This document shows, one piece after another, positions 35,134 through 47,908 of a DNA stretch of 64,000 nucleotides. A program made the translations under genes and the position numbers. The DNA lies in the NCBI GenBank assembly GCA_902825855.1, contig CADECW010000002.1, positions 107,375-171,374 on the forward strand, given 5' to 3'. Each line of letters starts with the position of its first letter. Position 1 is the stretch's first letter. The DNA comes from an uncultured Rhodospirillales bacterium. GTDB lineage: Bacteria > Pseudomonadota > Alphaproteobacteria > Reyranellales > Reyranellaceae. Below the pieces are notes generated by a model. The model had not been told where the DNA came from, made no database searches, and saw nothing but the letters and a program-made list of their open reading frames with translations.

Positions 35134-36120
35134 TTACGGCGCATAGCGCGCCACTTTCTGGTCGATGGCGCCGAAGATCGATTGGCCGGCGCGGTCGAAC
35201 ATCTCGATGCGGATGCGATCGCCGAACGCCATGAACGGCGTCGCGGGCTTGCCCTTGTCGATGGTCTCACGTACGCGCCGCTCGGCGATGCAGGAGCAGC
35301 CGACGCCGGCATCGCGGTTGGCGACGGTGCCCGAGCCCACGACAGTCCCTGCCTCGAGATGCCGCGTCTTCGCGGCATGGGCGATCAGCTGGCCGAAATC
35401 GAAAGTGAGGTCGGTCGCGGCGTTGGGACGGCCGAACTCCTGACCGTTCAGGGTCGAGATCAGCGGCAGGTTGAGCTTGCCGCCGTCCCAGGCATCGCCC
35501 AGCTCGTCGGGTGTGACGGCGACCGGCGCGAAGGCCGTCGCGGGCTTCCCGTGGAAGAAGCCAAAGCCCTTGGCCAGCTCGGTGACGATGAGGTTGCGCA
35601 ACGACACGTCGTTCAGGATGGTGACCAGCCTGATGTGCCGGCGCGCCGCCTCAGGCGACACGCCCATCGGCACGTCATCGACGATGACGCCGATCTCGCC
35701 CTCGAAATCGATGCCATGCGCCTCGTCGACCGCCTCGATGTCGTCGTGCGGCCCGACGAAGGAATCGGAGCCGCCCTGGTACATCAGCGGGTCGGTCCAG
35801 AACGACGGCGGCATTTCCACGCCGCGGGCCTTGCGAACGAGCTCGACATGCACGACGTAGGCCGAGCCATCGGCCCACTGGAAGGCGCGTGGCAGGGGCG
35901 CGGCGAGCGCCCTGGTGTCCAGGTCGAAGGCGCCGGAAGCCTCGCCTTCGGCCAGCAACTTGGCCAAGGCGCGGAGGTTCGGTTCAGCCGTCGCCCAATC
36001 GTCGAGTGCCCGCTGCAACGTCGGCGCGATGCTGCTGGCGCGAACGGCCTTCTTCACCGCACGATCAACTACGATCAGCGTGCCGTCACGGCCGCCTTCC
36101 TTGAGTGAGCCGAGCTTCAT
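35134..36120 (-). CDS. fahA: Fumarylacetoacetate hydrolase-family enzyme (fumarylacetoacetase)
   Basis: 328 residues of the FAH superfamily. The metal-binding region shows DFEGEIGVIVDDVPMG, and the following LVTILNDVSLRNLI, KPATAFAPVAVTPDELG and GTVVGSGTVANRD are diagnostic. In context with hppD, hmgA and maiA it should cleave fumarylacetoacetate to fumarate and acetoacetate, ending tyrosine catabolism. Start 36120 has GGGAAGGGAGCA before the ATG; an ATG 45 bases upstream lacks this. It lies 93 bp after hmgA. Confidence 0.94.
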   Translation of the reverse strand: MKLGSLKEGGRDGTLIVVDRAVKKAVRASSIAPTLQRALDDWATAEPNLRALAKLLAEGEASGAFDLDTRALAAPLPRAFQWADGSAYVVHVELVRKARGVEMPPSFWTDPLMYQGGSDSFVGPHDDIEAVDEAHGIDFEGEIGVIVDDVPMGVSPEAARRHIRLVTILNDVSLRNLIVTELAKGFGFFHGKPATAFAPVAVTPDELGDAWDGGKLNLPLISTLNGQEFGRPNAATDLTFDFGQLIAHAAKTRHLEAGTVVGSGTVANRDAGVGCSCIAERRVRETIDKGKPATPFMAFGDRIRIEMFDRAGQSIFGAIDQKVARYAP

Positions 36121-36213
36121 TGCTCCCTTCCCCTTCATCTTCCCGAGCAGAGCCACCCCGCGCACCCCGCCGCACTGCGCGAGCCCGCGGCCGGGACGAC
36201 GGCTGCTGCGTCG

Positions 36214-37374
36214 CTACTCCGCCGCCTGTTTCATCTCGGGTGGCCGCCATGACTTCACGTAGCCCTCGAACTCCACGCCGGCCGGCATGGCTGCGATGTC
36301 GATTGCGTCACGCGTGTCGATCATGACCGCGACCTCGTCGGTCTCGGTCCGGCCGCCGCTGGCCGGCGTCCTGGTCGCGGCGCTGAAGGCCTTGGGATGC
36401 GGGCCGTGGGTGAAGCCCGACGGATGCACCGTCATCATGCCGGGATGGATGTTGTCGCGGCTGAAGAAGCTGCCCTTGTGGTAGAAGATGATCTCCTCGA
36501 AATCATCGTTGTTGTGGAAGAACGGCAGGCGCAGCGCCTCCGGGTCGCTCTCGAACGGTCGCGGCACGAAAGTGCAGACCACGAACCGGCCGGCCACGAA
36601 AGTCGTATGCGCCGACGGCGGCAGATGGGCGCGATGGCTCATCAGCGGGCGCAGGTCGCGCCAGTTGATGCGCACGACGCTCAAGTCGCCATGCCAGCCG
36701 ATCGCATCCAGCGGATTGAACGGGAAGGTCACCGTCGAGAGCTGGCCGCGCCGCTTGACCGAAACCTTCCAGGTGCGCTCGTCCTGCTGCGCCTTGAAGG
36801 CATCATCGATCCTGGGCGTGTCGAGCATCGCGGGATCGAAGATCGCATGCCGGCCGACCAGCCCCTTCTCCGGCAGGGTGAAGTGGTCGTTGGTCGCCTC
36901 GATCATCAACGAGGTGGTGGGCCTGGCAGGCGCCAGACGCCACATCGTGCCGCGCGGGATCATGACGTAGTCGCCGTCGCGGTAGCCGAGATGGCCGTAG
37001 TCGCAGAACAGCGAGCCCTCGCCCTCGTGGATGAAAAGCAGCTGGTCGCCGTCGCTGTTGCGCGCCAGCTCGCTCATCGGCTGATCGAGCTTCCAGATGC
37101 GCACCTGGATGTGCCCGTTGTTCAGCACCGGCTGCGAGGCCCACGGGTTTCCCTCGCCGGCGACCAGCTTGTTGAGGTCGAAGGCGCGCGGCCGGATGGC
37201 GCCGTCGAACTCGATCCAGTCGGTCGGCTTGTGCCTGTGATGGAACTGCGCCGAAGGGCCGAAGAAGCCCTCCTTGCTTATCTCGCGCTCGTAGGTGCCC
37301 TCAGGCAGGCGGACATGGGCCTGACGCGAGGCGGTGCCCTCGACCTGGCGCAGCGGAATCCAGTTCTTGGCCAT
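36214..37374 (-). CDS. hmgA: Homogentisate 1,2-dioxygenase
   Basis: 386 residues. The non-haem iron dioxygenase opens the homogentisate ring to maleylacetoacetate. The beta-jelly-roll core shows the ligand His/Glu signature in HPSGFTHGPHPKAF and NDDFEEIIFYHKGSFFSRDNIHPGMM, and the N-terminal half carries DGDQLLFIHEGEGSLFCDYGHLGYRDGDYVMIPRGTMW. Length and motifs match bacterial hmgA. AGGAGGAAACC precedes the ATG. It lies 10 bp after hppD, in the same operon. Confidence 0.96.
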   Translation of the reverse strand: MAKNWIPLRQVEGTASRQAHVRLPEGTYEREISKEGFFGPSAQFHHRHKPTDWIEFDGAIRPRAFDLNKLVAGEGNPWASQPVLNNGHIQVRIWKLDQPMSELARNSDGDQLLFIHEGEGSLFCDYGHLGYRDGDYVMIPRGTMWRLAPARPTTSLMIEATNDHFTLPEKGLVGRHAIFDPAMLDTPRIDDAFKAQQDERTWKVSVKRRGQLSTVTFPFNPLDAIGWHGDLSVVRINWRDLRPLMSHRAHLPPSAHTTFVAGRFVVCTFVPRPFESDPEALRLPFFHNNDDFEEIIFYHKGSFFSRDNIHPGMMTVHPSGFTHGPHPKAFSAATRTPASGGRTETDEVAVMIDTRDAIDIAAMPAGVEFEGYVKSWRPPEMKQAAE

Positions 37375-37384
37375 GGTTTCCTCC

Positions 37385-38470
37385 TTATGCCTTGAGCACG
37401 CCGCGGCGAATCTGGTCGAGCTCGATCGATTCGAACAGGGCACGGAAGTTGCCCTCGCCGAAGCCCTCGTTGCCGCGGCGCTGGATGATCTCGAAGAAAA
37501 TCGGACCGATCACGGTCTGGGTGAAGATCTGCAGCAGGAGCCCCCCTCCCTTGGTCGGCGCGCCATCGATCAGGATGCGATCGGCGGCCAGCCGCATCAA
37601 GTCCTCGCCATGGCCCGGCAGGCGGGCATCGATCTGCTCATAGTAGGTGTCGGGCACGGTCTGGAACGGCACGCCCTTCTGCTTCAACGCCTCGACAGTG
37701 TCATAGATCCCGTCGGTGCCGAGGGCGATGTGCTGGATGCCCTCGCCATGATACGCTGACAGGTATTCCTGGATCTGCGATTTGTCGTCGGTGCTTTCGT
37801 TGATCGGGATGCGGATCTTGCCGCACGGGCTGGTCATCGCCTTGGATTTGAGGCCGGTCAGCTTGCCTTCGATGTCGAAGTAGCGGATTTCGCGGAAATT
37901 GAAGAGCCTCTCATAGAACTCCGCCCACTCGTCCATGCGGCCGCGGTGCACGTTGTGCGTCAGATGGTCGATGTAGGTGAGGCCGACGCCCTTGGGATCG
38001 TGCTCGATTCCCGGCAGATACTCGAAGTCGACGTCGTAGATGGTGCCGCGCGGGCCATATCGGTCGACAAGATAGATCAGCGAATCGCCGATGCCCTTGA
38101 TGGCCGGGATGTTGAGTTCCATCGGTCCGACTTTGCCCTCCACGCCCCAGGCGCCGAGCGACAGCGCGCGCTTGTAGGCGAAGGCCGAGTTCCTGACGCG
38201 CAGGGCGATGGCGCAGATCGAGGGGCCATGCACACGGGCAAACCCCTGAGCGAAGCTGTCCTTCTCGGCATTGACGATGAAGTTCACGTCGCCCTGGCGA
38301 TAGAGCGAAACGTCCTTGGAGCGATGCTTGGCAACGCGCACGAAGCCCATGCTCTCGAACAGCCTGCCGAGGGCGACGGGATCAGGGGCGGCGTATTCGA
38401 CGAACTCGAAGCCGTCGGTGCCCATGGGATTGATGTCGTCGATCGCGGTGGCTTCCATCGCGCTGGCCAT
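37385..38470 (-). CDS. hppD: 4-hydroxyphenylpyruvate dioxygenase
   Basis: 361 residues. It converts 4-hydroxyphenylpyruvate to homogentisate with Fe(II). Two vicinal-oxygen-chelate domains are present; the iron ligands lie in DHLTHNV (His), GEGIQHIALGT (His) and GPIFFEIIQRRGNEGFGEGNF (Glu). The N-terminal domain (GTDGFEFVEYAAPDPVALGRLF) is the family's. GGGAGGTCGAC precedes the ATG. First gene of the operon hppD-hmgA-fahA-maiA, divergent from a MarR-type regulator across a palindromic operator. Confidence 0.97.
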   Translation of the reverse strand: MASAMEATAIDDINPMGTDGFEFVEYAAPDPVALGRLFESMGFVRVAKHRSKDVSLYRQGDVNFIVNAEKDSFAQGFARVHGPSICAIALRVRNSAFAYKRALSLGAWGVEGKVGPMELNIPAIKGIGDSLIYLVDRYGPRGTIYDVDFEYLPGIEHDPKGVGLTYIDHLTHNVHRGRMDEWAEFYERLFNFREIRYFDIEGKLTGLKSKAMTSPCGKIRIPINESTDDKSQIQEYLSAYHGEGIQHIALGTDGIYDTVEALKQKGVPFQTVPDTYYEQIDARLPGHGEDLMRLAADRILIDGAPTKGGGLLLQIFTQTVIGPIFFEIIQRRGNEGFGEGNFRALFESIELDQIRRGVLKA

Positions 38471-38502
38471 GTCGACCTCCCGAATTGACCCGCATGCTGA
38501 AT

Positions 38503-38520
38503 TAGTTTCAAATGTAACTA
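38503..38520. promoter_or_regulatory. Probable MarR-type operator TAGTT-N8-AACTA
   Basis: In the 52-bp gap between hppD and the regulator lies the palindrome TAGTT-TCAAATGT-AACTA. Inverted repeats of this size are the usual MarR-family targets. It ends 2 bases before the regulator's ATG and starts 33 bases upstream of hppD's ATG, so it could control both genes. Confidence 0.72.
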
Positions 38521-38522
38521 TT

Positions 38523-39005
38523 ATGACCGACCCTTCGCAAGCCCTCGAACTGGAGAATTTTCTACCCTATCGGCTTTCGATCCTGGCCCAGATCGTGTCG
38601 GCTTCGCTGCACGACCTTTATGCCGAACCGTTCGGCCTCTCGGTGACGCAGTGGCGGGTGATGGCGGCCCTGGGCCGCTTTGCCCCCCTGACCGCCTCAG
38701 ATGTGGGGCAACGCATCGTCATGGACAAGGTGGCGGTGAGCCGGGCGGTCGCCGGACTGATGCAGCGCGGGCTGGTCGAGCGGGCGACCGACCGCGCCGA
38801 CCGCCGCCGTGCCTCGTTGCGGCTCAGCGCCCGTGGCCGGGCGATGCATGCCCGCATCGTGCCACTCGCCCTCACCTACGAAGACCGCCTCTATAAGGTG
38901 TTGTCGGCGGAGGAAAGACGCAGCTTCGATGCACTCACGGATCGGCTGCTTGCCCACGCCATAGGGTTGCAGGATAGCGCAGCGCGGAGCTTGCGGTCCG
39001 CATGA
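38523..39005 (+). CDS. MarR-family regulator of the homogentisate operon (HmgR/HpaR-like)
   Basis: 160 residues with the winged-helix plan: FLPYRLSILAQIVSASLHDLY, LSVTQWRVMAALGRF, the recognition region TASDVGQRIVMDKVAVSRAVAGLMQRGLVERA and the wing DRADRRRASLRLSARGR. It is divergent from hppD, so a role in homogentisate-pathway control is inferred; inducer may be 4-hydroxyphenylpyruvate or homogentisate. The ATG is 2 bases after the operator with no visible ribosome site, so the message may be leaderless. Confidence 0.88.
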   Translation: MTDPSQALELENFLPYRLSILAQIVSASLHDLYAEPFGLSVTQWRVMAALGRFAPLTASDVGQRIVMDKVAVSRAVAGLMQRGLVERATDRADRRRASLRLSARGRAMHARIVPLALTYEDRLYKVLSAEERRSFDALTDRLLAHAIGLQDSAARSLRSA

Positions 39006-39104
39006 TGCATCACGACCGGAACCGTAGATCCGCACTCCGGCCCGCCTTGTGGCCCGGATTCGCCATGCTATAAGGCCCGGCACTTAAAGGATGGGAGGCA
39101 GCAT

Positions 39105-39575
39105 TTGGCGGCAAAGGCCGCCCGGCGCCCACCGGCTGGAAAGCCGGTGCTGGTGCTCAACGGGCCCAATCTCAATATGCTGGGCAAGCGGCAGCCCGAG
39201 ATCTACGGACGCGAGACCCTCGCCGACGTCGAAGCGGCCTGTCGGGCCGAGGCCGAACGCCTGGGGATAAAAGTCGATTTTTTCCAGAGCAACCACGAGG
39301 GCGCGCTGGTCGACCGCATCCAGGCCGGCCGCGAAGCCAATGCCGGCATCGTCATCAACGCGGGTGCCTACACGCACACTTCGGTCGCCCTGCTCGATGC
39401 ACTGAACGCCGCTGAACTGCCGGTCGTGGAAGTGCACCTCAGCAACATCTACAAGCGTGAAAGCTTCCGCCATCACTCCTATATCAGTCCGGCTGCGGTC
39501 GGCGTGATCGCGGGGCTCGGCAGCCACGGCTATCTTCTGGCGTTGCAGGCCCTCTCCCGCCTGCTGGCGCGCTGA
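39105..39575 (+). CDS. aroQ: Type II 3-dehydroquinate dehydratase
   Basis: 156 residues. It dehydrates 3-dehydroquinate to 3-dehydroshikimate in aromatic amino-acid synthesis, as a dodecamer. Motifs are [19 protein letters not shown] (catalytic Tyr/Arg lid), [48 protein letters not shown] use TTG at 39105, with GGGAGGCAGCA upstream; the encoded start [14 protein letters not shown] is a usual basic leader. accB follows by 26 bp. Confidence 0.95.
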   Translation: MAAKAARRPPAGKPVLVLNGPNLNMLGKRQPEIYGRETLADVEAACRAEAERLGIKVDFFQSNHEGALVDRIQAGREANAGIVINAGAYTHTSVALLDALNAAELPVVEVHLSNIYKRESFRHHSYISPAAVGVIAGLGSHGYLLALQALSRLLAR

Positions 39576-39601
39576 AATCTCATCCCGCGGAGCGTTCCTC
39601 C

Positions 39602-40069
39602 ATGGCAAAATTCGACATCGATACCGAGTTCGTGCGCAAGCTGGCGCAGCTTCTCCAGGAGACCGGCCTCGGCGAGATCGAGCTGGCTGACGGCGACAAG
39701 CGCATCCGCGTGGCGCGGCCGGCCGTCACGGTAGCGGCCGCCCCGGCCGCAATCCCGACCGCCGTCGTCGCGCCTGCTGGCGCTGGAGCCGCCGCTTCGT
39801 CAGCCGCCGGCGCCAACGGCGATCTCGGCAAGCATCCGGGAGCGGTCAAATCGCCGATGGTCGGTACGGCCTATCTCGCACCCGAGCCGGGCAAGCCCAA
39901 CTTCGTGGTGGTCGGCGACAAGGTGACGGCGGGCCAGACACTGCTGATCATCGAGGCGATGAAGACCTTCAATCCGATTAAGGCGCCCAAGGCCGGCACC
40001 GTGACCCAGATTCTGATCGACAACGCCCGGCCGGTGGAGTTCGGCGAGCCGTTGATGATCGTCGAATAG
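39602..40069 (+). CDS. accB: Acetyl-CoA carboxylase biotin carboxyl carrier protein
   Basis: 155 residues. It carries biotin between the carboxylase and carboxyltransferase of acetyl-CoA carboxylase. The N-terminal FVRKLAQLLQETGLGEIELADGDKRIRVAR, an Ala/Pro linker (about 45-80) and the biotinyl domain with the target Lys (about 121) in IEAMKTFNPIKA are all present. The alphaproteobacterial order aroQ-accB-accC is conserved; accC starts 8 bp after the stop. Confidence 0.96.
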   Translation: MAKFDIDTEFVRKLAQLLQETGLGEIELADGDKRIRVARPAVTVAAAPAAIPTAVVAPAGAGAAASSAAGANGDLGKHPGAVKSPMVGTAYLAPEPGKPNFVVVGDKVTAGQTLLIIEAMKTFNPIKAPKAGTVTQILIDNARPVEFGEPLMIVE

Positions 40070-40077
40070 GAACGACG

Positions 40078-41421
<1,344 letters not shown>

Positions 41422-41428
41422 GCGGGCG

Positions 41429-42076
41429 ATGGAGATCACGCCCGAACTGCTGCTGCAGGCCTACCGCATCGGCGTCTTCCCCATGGGCGAGCGCCGCGAC
41501 GACCCCAAGCTCTACTGGCTCGACCCTCGGCTGCGCGCCGTCCTGCCGCTCAACAGGTTCCATCTGCCGCAGCGCCTGAGGCGCACCGTTCGCGCCGGCC
41601 GCTTCGATGTCACTGCCGACACTGCCTTTGCCGACACCGTGCGCGCCTGCGCCGAGCCGCGGCCAGGCCATCCCGAGAGCTGGATCAACGAGCCGATCGT
41701 CGACCTCTATACCGAGTTGCATCGACGCGGACATGCCCACAGCGTGGAATGTCGGGTGGACGGCCGGCTAGTCGGCGGCCTCTACGGCGTGTCGGTCGGC
41801 GCGGCGTTCTTCGGCGAGAGCATGTTCAGCCGCGAGCGCGACGCCTCCAAGGTGGCGCTGGTCCATCTGGCGGCGCGACTGATCAAGGGGGGGTTCAAGC
41901 TGCTCGACTGCCAGTTCATGACCGAGCATCTCCGGAGCTTCGGCGCCATAGAGATCGCACGCGAAGAATTCCGCGGCCTGCTGGCCGAGGCCATCGACGG
42001 GACGGCGAACTTTCAACGCGAGCTGGGCGGCGAGGACGCCTGCGCCATCGTGCAGGACAATACCCGCACGTCGTAG
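41429..42076 (+). CDS. aat: Leucyl/phenylalanyl-tRNA-protein transferase
   Basis: 215 residues. It adds Leu or Phe from tRNA to proteins with N-terminal Lys or Arg, making N-degrons for ClpS-ClpAP. The family's opening (ELLLQAYRIGVFPMG), YWLDPRLRAVLPLNRFHLPQRLRR, SWINEPIVDLYTELHRRGHAHSVE, GGLYGVSVGAAFFGESMFSRERDASKVALVHLAARL and LLDCQFMTEHLRSFGA are all visible. Its end overlaps the convergent DUF2155 gene by 64 bp. clpS-clpA at 50.4-53.2 kb are the downstream effectors. Confidence 0.96.
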   Translation: MEITPELLLQAYRIGVFPMGERRDDPKLYWLDPRLRAVLPLNRFHLPQRLRRTVRAGRFDVTADTAFADTVRACAEPRPGHPESWINEPIVDLYTELHRRGHAHSVECRVDGRLVGGLYGVSVGAAFFGESMFSRERDASKVALVHLAARLIKGGFKLLDCQFMTEHLRSFGAIEIAREEFRGLLAEAIDGTANFQRELGGEDACAIVQDNTRTS

Positions 42077-42474
42077 ACACCGTGGTCGAGCGCCGACAGA
42101 GAAGGCGTCGAGGCGAACATCCAGCCGGCGAACAGCTTCTCCGGCGCCTGCCCCGGCTTGTTGTCGACGATGATGAGATAAGCGACCGACTCCGGCGGTG
42201 CCTCCGGCACGTTGACCAGACAGTCACTGACGCTGATGGCGAGTGTGCCGAAGCGCGTCGACTCTCCGACCGGGGCATAGAAGCGCTGGGTGCGCGCCGT
42301 CACCTTGTCGAGGCCCTGCAACTCGGCGACGCGTTTGCCCGGGCCGTCGGGGATCGGCCGCAGACTGACGCCGGAGGTGGCAGGCTGCTGAGGCGGCGCC
42401 TGGCGCGGCGGCGTCTGGGCGGCGGCCGTAGCCACCAGGCCTGTGAGCAGCCCAAGAACAAGAAGAACGCGCAC
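42013..42474 (-). CDS. DUF2155-domain periplasmic protein
   Basis: 153 residues. GTG start at 42474; signal MRVLLVLGLLTGLVATAAAQ, then a Pro/Gln linker and the DUF2155 core (ELQGLDKVTARTQRFYAPVGESTRFGTLAISVSDCLVNVPEAPPESVAYLIIVD...KLFAGWMFASTPSLSALDHGVYDVRVLSC), with two cysteines. The family is alphaproteobacterial and unstudied; its link with aat and NDUFA12-like genes is syntenic. Confidence 0.86.
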   Translation of the reverse strand: MRVLLVLGLLTGLVATAAAQTPPRQAPPQQPATSGVSLRPIPDGPGKRVAELQGLDKVTARTQRFYAPVGESTRFGTLAISVSDCLVNVPEAPPESVAYLIIVDNKPGQAPEKLFAGWMFASTPSLSALDHGVYDVRVLSCTMAQASSPPSSR

Positions 42475-42476
42475 GC

Positions 42477-42710
42477 CTACTTCTTGGTGTTGTGAGGCGC
42501 CTTCAGCCCGTCGATCAGTTCGTGCAAGGCGGCTTTGATCTGGTCGGCGTCGCATCCCATCAGGATTCCGTCCTCCAGAGCGTCGGCGCAGAGGGTTTCG
42601 ATCTCCTGAACGTTCTGGTTCAGCACTTTGATCTTTTCGAGGCAGGACACCGGCTTGCCGTCGGGTTGCCGCCAGACCGTCGTCGCCTTGGAAGTGCGTG
42701 CACTCATCAT
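42477..42710 (-). CDS. Small conserved helical protein, 77 residues
   Basis: I do not recognise a named domain. After a basic start (MMSARTSKATTVWRQPDGKPVSC) the sequence is one helical region (LNQNVQEIETLCADALEDGILMGCDADQIKAALHELIDGL) with three cysteines. Its ATG overlaps the MlaD-like stop (ATGATGA), and the DUF2155 gene starts 2 bp after it, so it belongs to the same transcript and is probably translated by coupling. Confidence 0.78.
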   Translation of the reverse strand: MMSARTSKATTVWRQPDGKPVSCLEKIKVLNQNVQEIETLCADALEDGILMGCDADQIKAALHELIDGLKAPHNTKK

Positions 42711-43162
42711 TTCGATCCCGAGCTCGTCCCACCGAACATGAACTTGGCGATCAATTCCGACAATGGAATGGCGCCCTGCGTCATCTGAATCTCACCGCCA
42801 GGCGCCAGCAACTTGGCGTCGCCGCCGGGTTCCAGCACGACGACCATGCCGCCAAGGAGCGATTCGCTGACGATCTTGGCGTGGGTGTCAGCCGGCAGGC
42901 TGACATTCGACGACACCAGCATGCGCACGACGGCCTGGTAGGTCTTGCGGTCGAGGTCGAAGCCTGTGACGGTGCCGACCTTCACGCCGCTCAGCGTTAC
43001 ATCGCCGCCGCGCTTCAGACCGTCGATGCGATCGAAGCGGGCGATGATCTCGTAGCCCGCCGGACCGCCGCGATCCGACTTGGCGAAAGCGTAGAAGACG
43101 AACACGCCCGCCACCACCAGGACCAGCGCACCTACGATCGTCTCAACGATGTTGCGGCCCAC
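42707..43162 (-). CDS. mlaD: MlaD-family MCE-domain protein
   Basis: 151 residues. An N-terminal membrane helix (IVETIVGALVLVVAGVFVFYA) is followed by the MCE domain: YEIIARFDRIDGLKRGGDVTLSGVKVGTVTGFDLDRKTY and LGGMVVVLEPGGDAKLLAPGG. The protein binds phospholipid as the hexameric periplasmic part of the Mla retrograde transporter. No mlaE, mlaF or mlaC is in view, so partners lie elsewhere. It lies 9 bp after the NDUFA12-like gene. Confidence 0.9.
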   Translation of the reverse strand: MGRNIVETIVGALVLVVAGVFVFYAFAKSDRGGPAGYEIIARFDRIDGLKRGGDVTLSGVKVGTVTGFDLDRKTYQAVVRMLVSSNVSLPADTHAKIVSESLLGGMVVVLEPGGDAKLLAPGGEIQMTQGAIPLSELIAKFMFGGTSSGSK

Positions 43163-43171
43163 GGCGGTCCC

Positions 43172-43522
43172 CTAGCCCGGCCGCCACGCCTCATAAGGCG
43201 GCTTGGGCTTTTCGCCAGTGGAGAGCGTGTGACCCGGTGGCCGATAGGCGGAGTCGGTGCCGGTGAGATTGGGCATGTGCTCTTTCTGCCATTCCCTGCG
43301 TGGCAGACCGCCAGCCGGCGGCACGACACTGGTCGTGTGATGCAGCCAGCCGTGCCAGTCGGCGGGAACGCGCGAGGCTTCGGCGACGCCGTTGTAGATG
43401 ACCCAGCGCTTGCGCCGGCGACCCGGAACGATGCGCTTGTCCTGGAAGTAGCGATTGCCTTCGGCGTCGGTGCCGACGAGCTCGCCGCGCATCTTCGTGA
43501 AGAGCCAAGTGCCGATCGTCAT
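43172..43522 (-). CDS. NDUFA12-family (complex I accessory) protein
   Basis: 116 residues. The opening MTIGTWLFTKMRGELVGTDAEGNRYFQDKRIVPGRRRKRWVIYNGVAEASRVPADWHGWLHHTTSVVP carries the family's conserved pattern (the quoted motifs match the NADH:ubiquinone oxidoreductase 17.2 kDa subunit, B17.2). In alphaproteobacteria it accompanies complex I and is found here next to DUF2155 and MlaD. The start at 43522 is the family start; an earlier in-frame GTG at 43534 is also possible. Confidence 0.93.
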   Translation of the reverse strand: MTIGTWLFTKMRGELVGTDAEGNRYFQDKRIVPGRRRKRWVIYNGVAEASRVPADWHGWLHHTTSVVPPAGGLPRREWQKEHMPNLTGTDSAYRPPGHTLSTGEKPKPPYEAWRPG

Positions 43523-43828
43523 TGATGAAACCACGCTGCGAGAGTGACCGCGCCGCTTGTACGCGTGCGCTCAAAAGCGCGCAACGCGACCCGATTGCGA
43601 GGGCGATCCACTTCGTTCGTCGACATGCGAATCGCTCGTTTTCGACACCTGTTGCGCACTTGCATCATCTAGTACCACCCTTGCACAGGTCTACAAAATG
43701 TAGTTGCGCACACAAGATTTTGTAATTTAGTATCTCTCTGTGCCCATATGTGCGTGCTCGTCAAGCGACAGAGCACACCCCGACAGGGTGTCATCGAACA
43801 AACGGGAACAGGGCACGGGGGATCGTCG
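43523..43828. promoter_or_regulatory. Divergent promoter region of the NDUFA12-like gene and nrdJ
   Basis: 306 bp without a supportable gene. It contains a small hairpin (43567-43580) and, at 43685-43735, an AT-rich segment likely to hold the nrdJ promoter. A candidate NrdR box is listed separately. I looked for a cobalamin riboswitch (B12-box core) upstream of this B12-dependent enzyme and did not find one. An ATG at 43748 is in frame with nrdJ, but the 27 extra residues look nothing like an NrdJ start. Confidence 0.55.
43710..43725. promoter_or_regulatory. Candidate NrdR box ACACAAGATTTTGTAA
   Basis: This 16-mer agrees with 12 of 16 positions of the NrdR consensus (acaCwAtATaTwGtgt, from memory). 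It lies 103 bp upstream of nrdJ. A weaker look-alike, CTACAAAATGTAG at 43691-43703, is only about two helical turns away rather than the usual three. NrdR represses ribonucleotide reductase genes when dATP is abundant. Confidence 0.42.
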
Positions 43829-47515
<3,687 letters not shown>

Positions 47516-47593
47516 GCATGCGTGACGAAGCGTACCCGCGTACCCCGGGGTTCCCACGGTTGGGTGCCTCAAAGCTAACCATAGGAGACAGTT

Positions 47594-47650
47594 ATGGCTG
47601 CTAAGAAGAAGGCTGCTAAGAAGAAAGCTGCTAAGAAGAAGAAGCAGTAA
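47594..47650 (+). CDS. 18-residue lysine/alanine repeat microgene (AAKKK)3
   Basis: The frame MAAKKKAAKKKAAKKKKQ is built of three AAKKK units, encoded by a 15-base repeat GCTGCTAAGAAGAAG. GGAGA lies 6 bases before the ATG, so translation is plausible. Composition is like the basic tails of histone-H1-like or HU-type proteins, which bind DNA or RNA. The alanine codon GCT is used throughout, whereas neighbouring genes favour GCC and GCG. It lies 78 bp after nrdJ with no obvious terminator between, then structured RNA and a terminator follow. It could also be a simple DNA repeat that happens to be open. Confidence 0.55.
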   Translation: MAAKKKAAKKKAAKKKKQ

Positions 47651-47655
47651 ATAAG

Positions 47656-47819
47656 GAAAGGGCGTAAGCCAAGGCCATGCGCTTTGGCCCCTCTAACCGA
47701 ACGCCTTTCGGCTTCCGCGTGGGTGCCCTCATGGCCCCACCGGAAGCCACCTTCTAATGACAAGTCTTTAAGCTAATAAGACGTCCCGCCTTTGGGGGCG
47801 GAAAGGCGTAACTGTACGG
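47656..47819 (+). ncRNA. Candidate structured RNA segment downstream of the microgene
   Basis: Successive stable stems: GCCAAGG/CTTTGGC (47667-47690 region); GGCTTCCG/CGGAAGCC with inner GTGGG/CCCAC and GCC/GGC (47710-47748); and CGCCTTT/AAAGGCG (about 47788-47810). They end at an intrinsic terminator. No known RNA family recognised. It may be the 3' UTR of the nrdJ/microgene transcript or a separate small RNA; the choice needs transcript data. Confidence 0.35.
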
Positions 47820-47856
47820 GTCCGGCGACTTCGGTCTGCCGGACTTCTTTGTTGTT
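47820..47856 (+). terminator. Rho-independent terminator
   Basis: Stem GTCCGGC-GAC / GTC-T-GCCGGAC with a TTCG tetraloop (47820-47844), then TTCTTTGTTGTT. The clearest intrinsic terminator in the window; on the plus strand it should end transcription from nrdJ and the microgene. The gap after it to 47909 holds nothing I can support. Confidence 0.82.
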
Positions 47857-47908
47857 CGATCCGCCGACGACCTTTGCTCGTCAGCACGAGCCGTCCCAAC
47901 CGCGCGGC

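Noticed and set aside
43748..43828. 27-residue N-terminal extension of nrdJ
   Set aside because: The residues do not resemble any NrdJ start and the ATG at 43829 has a good ribosome site.
43523..43828. Cobalamin riboswitch upstream of nrdJ
   Set aside because: Looked for the conserved B12-box core and found none.
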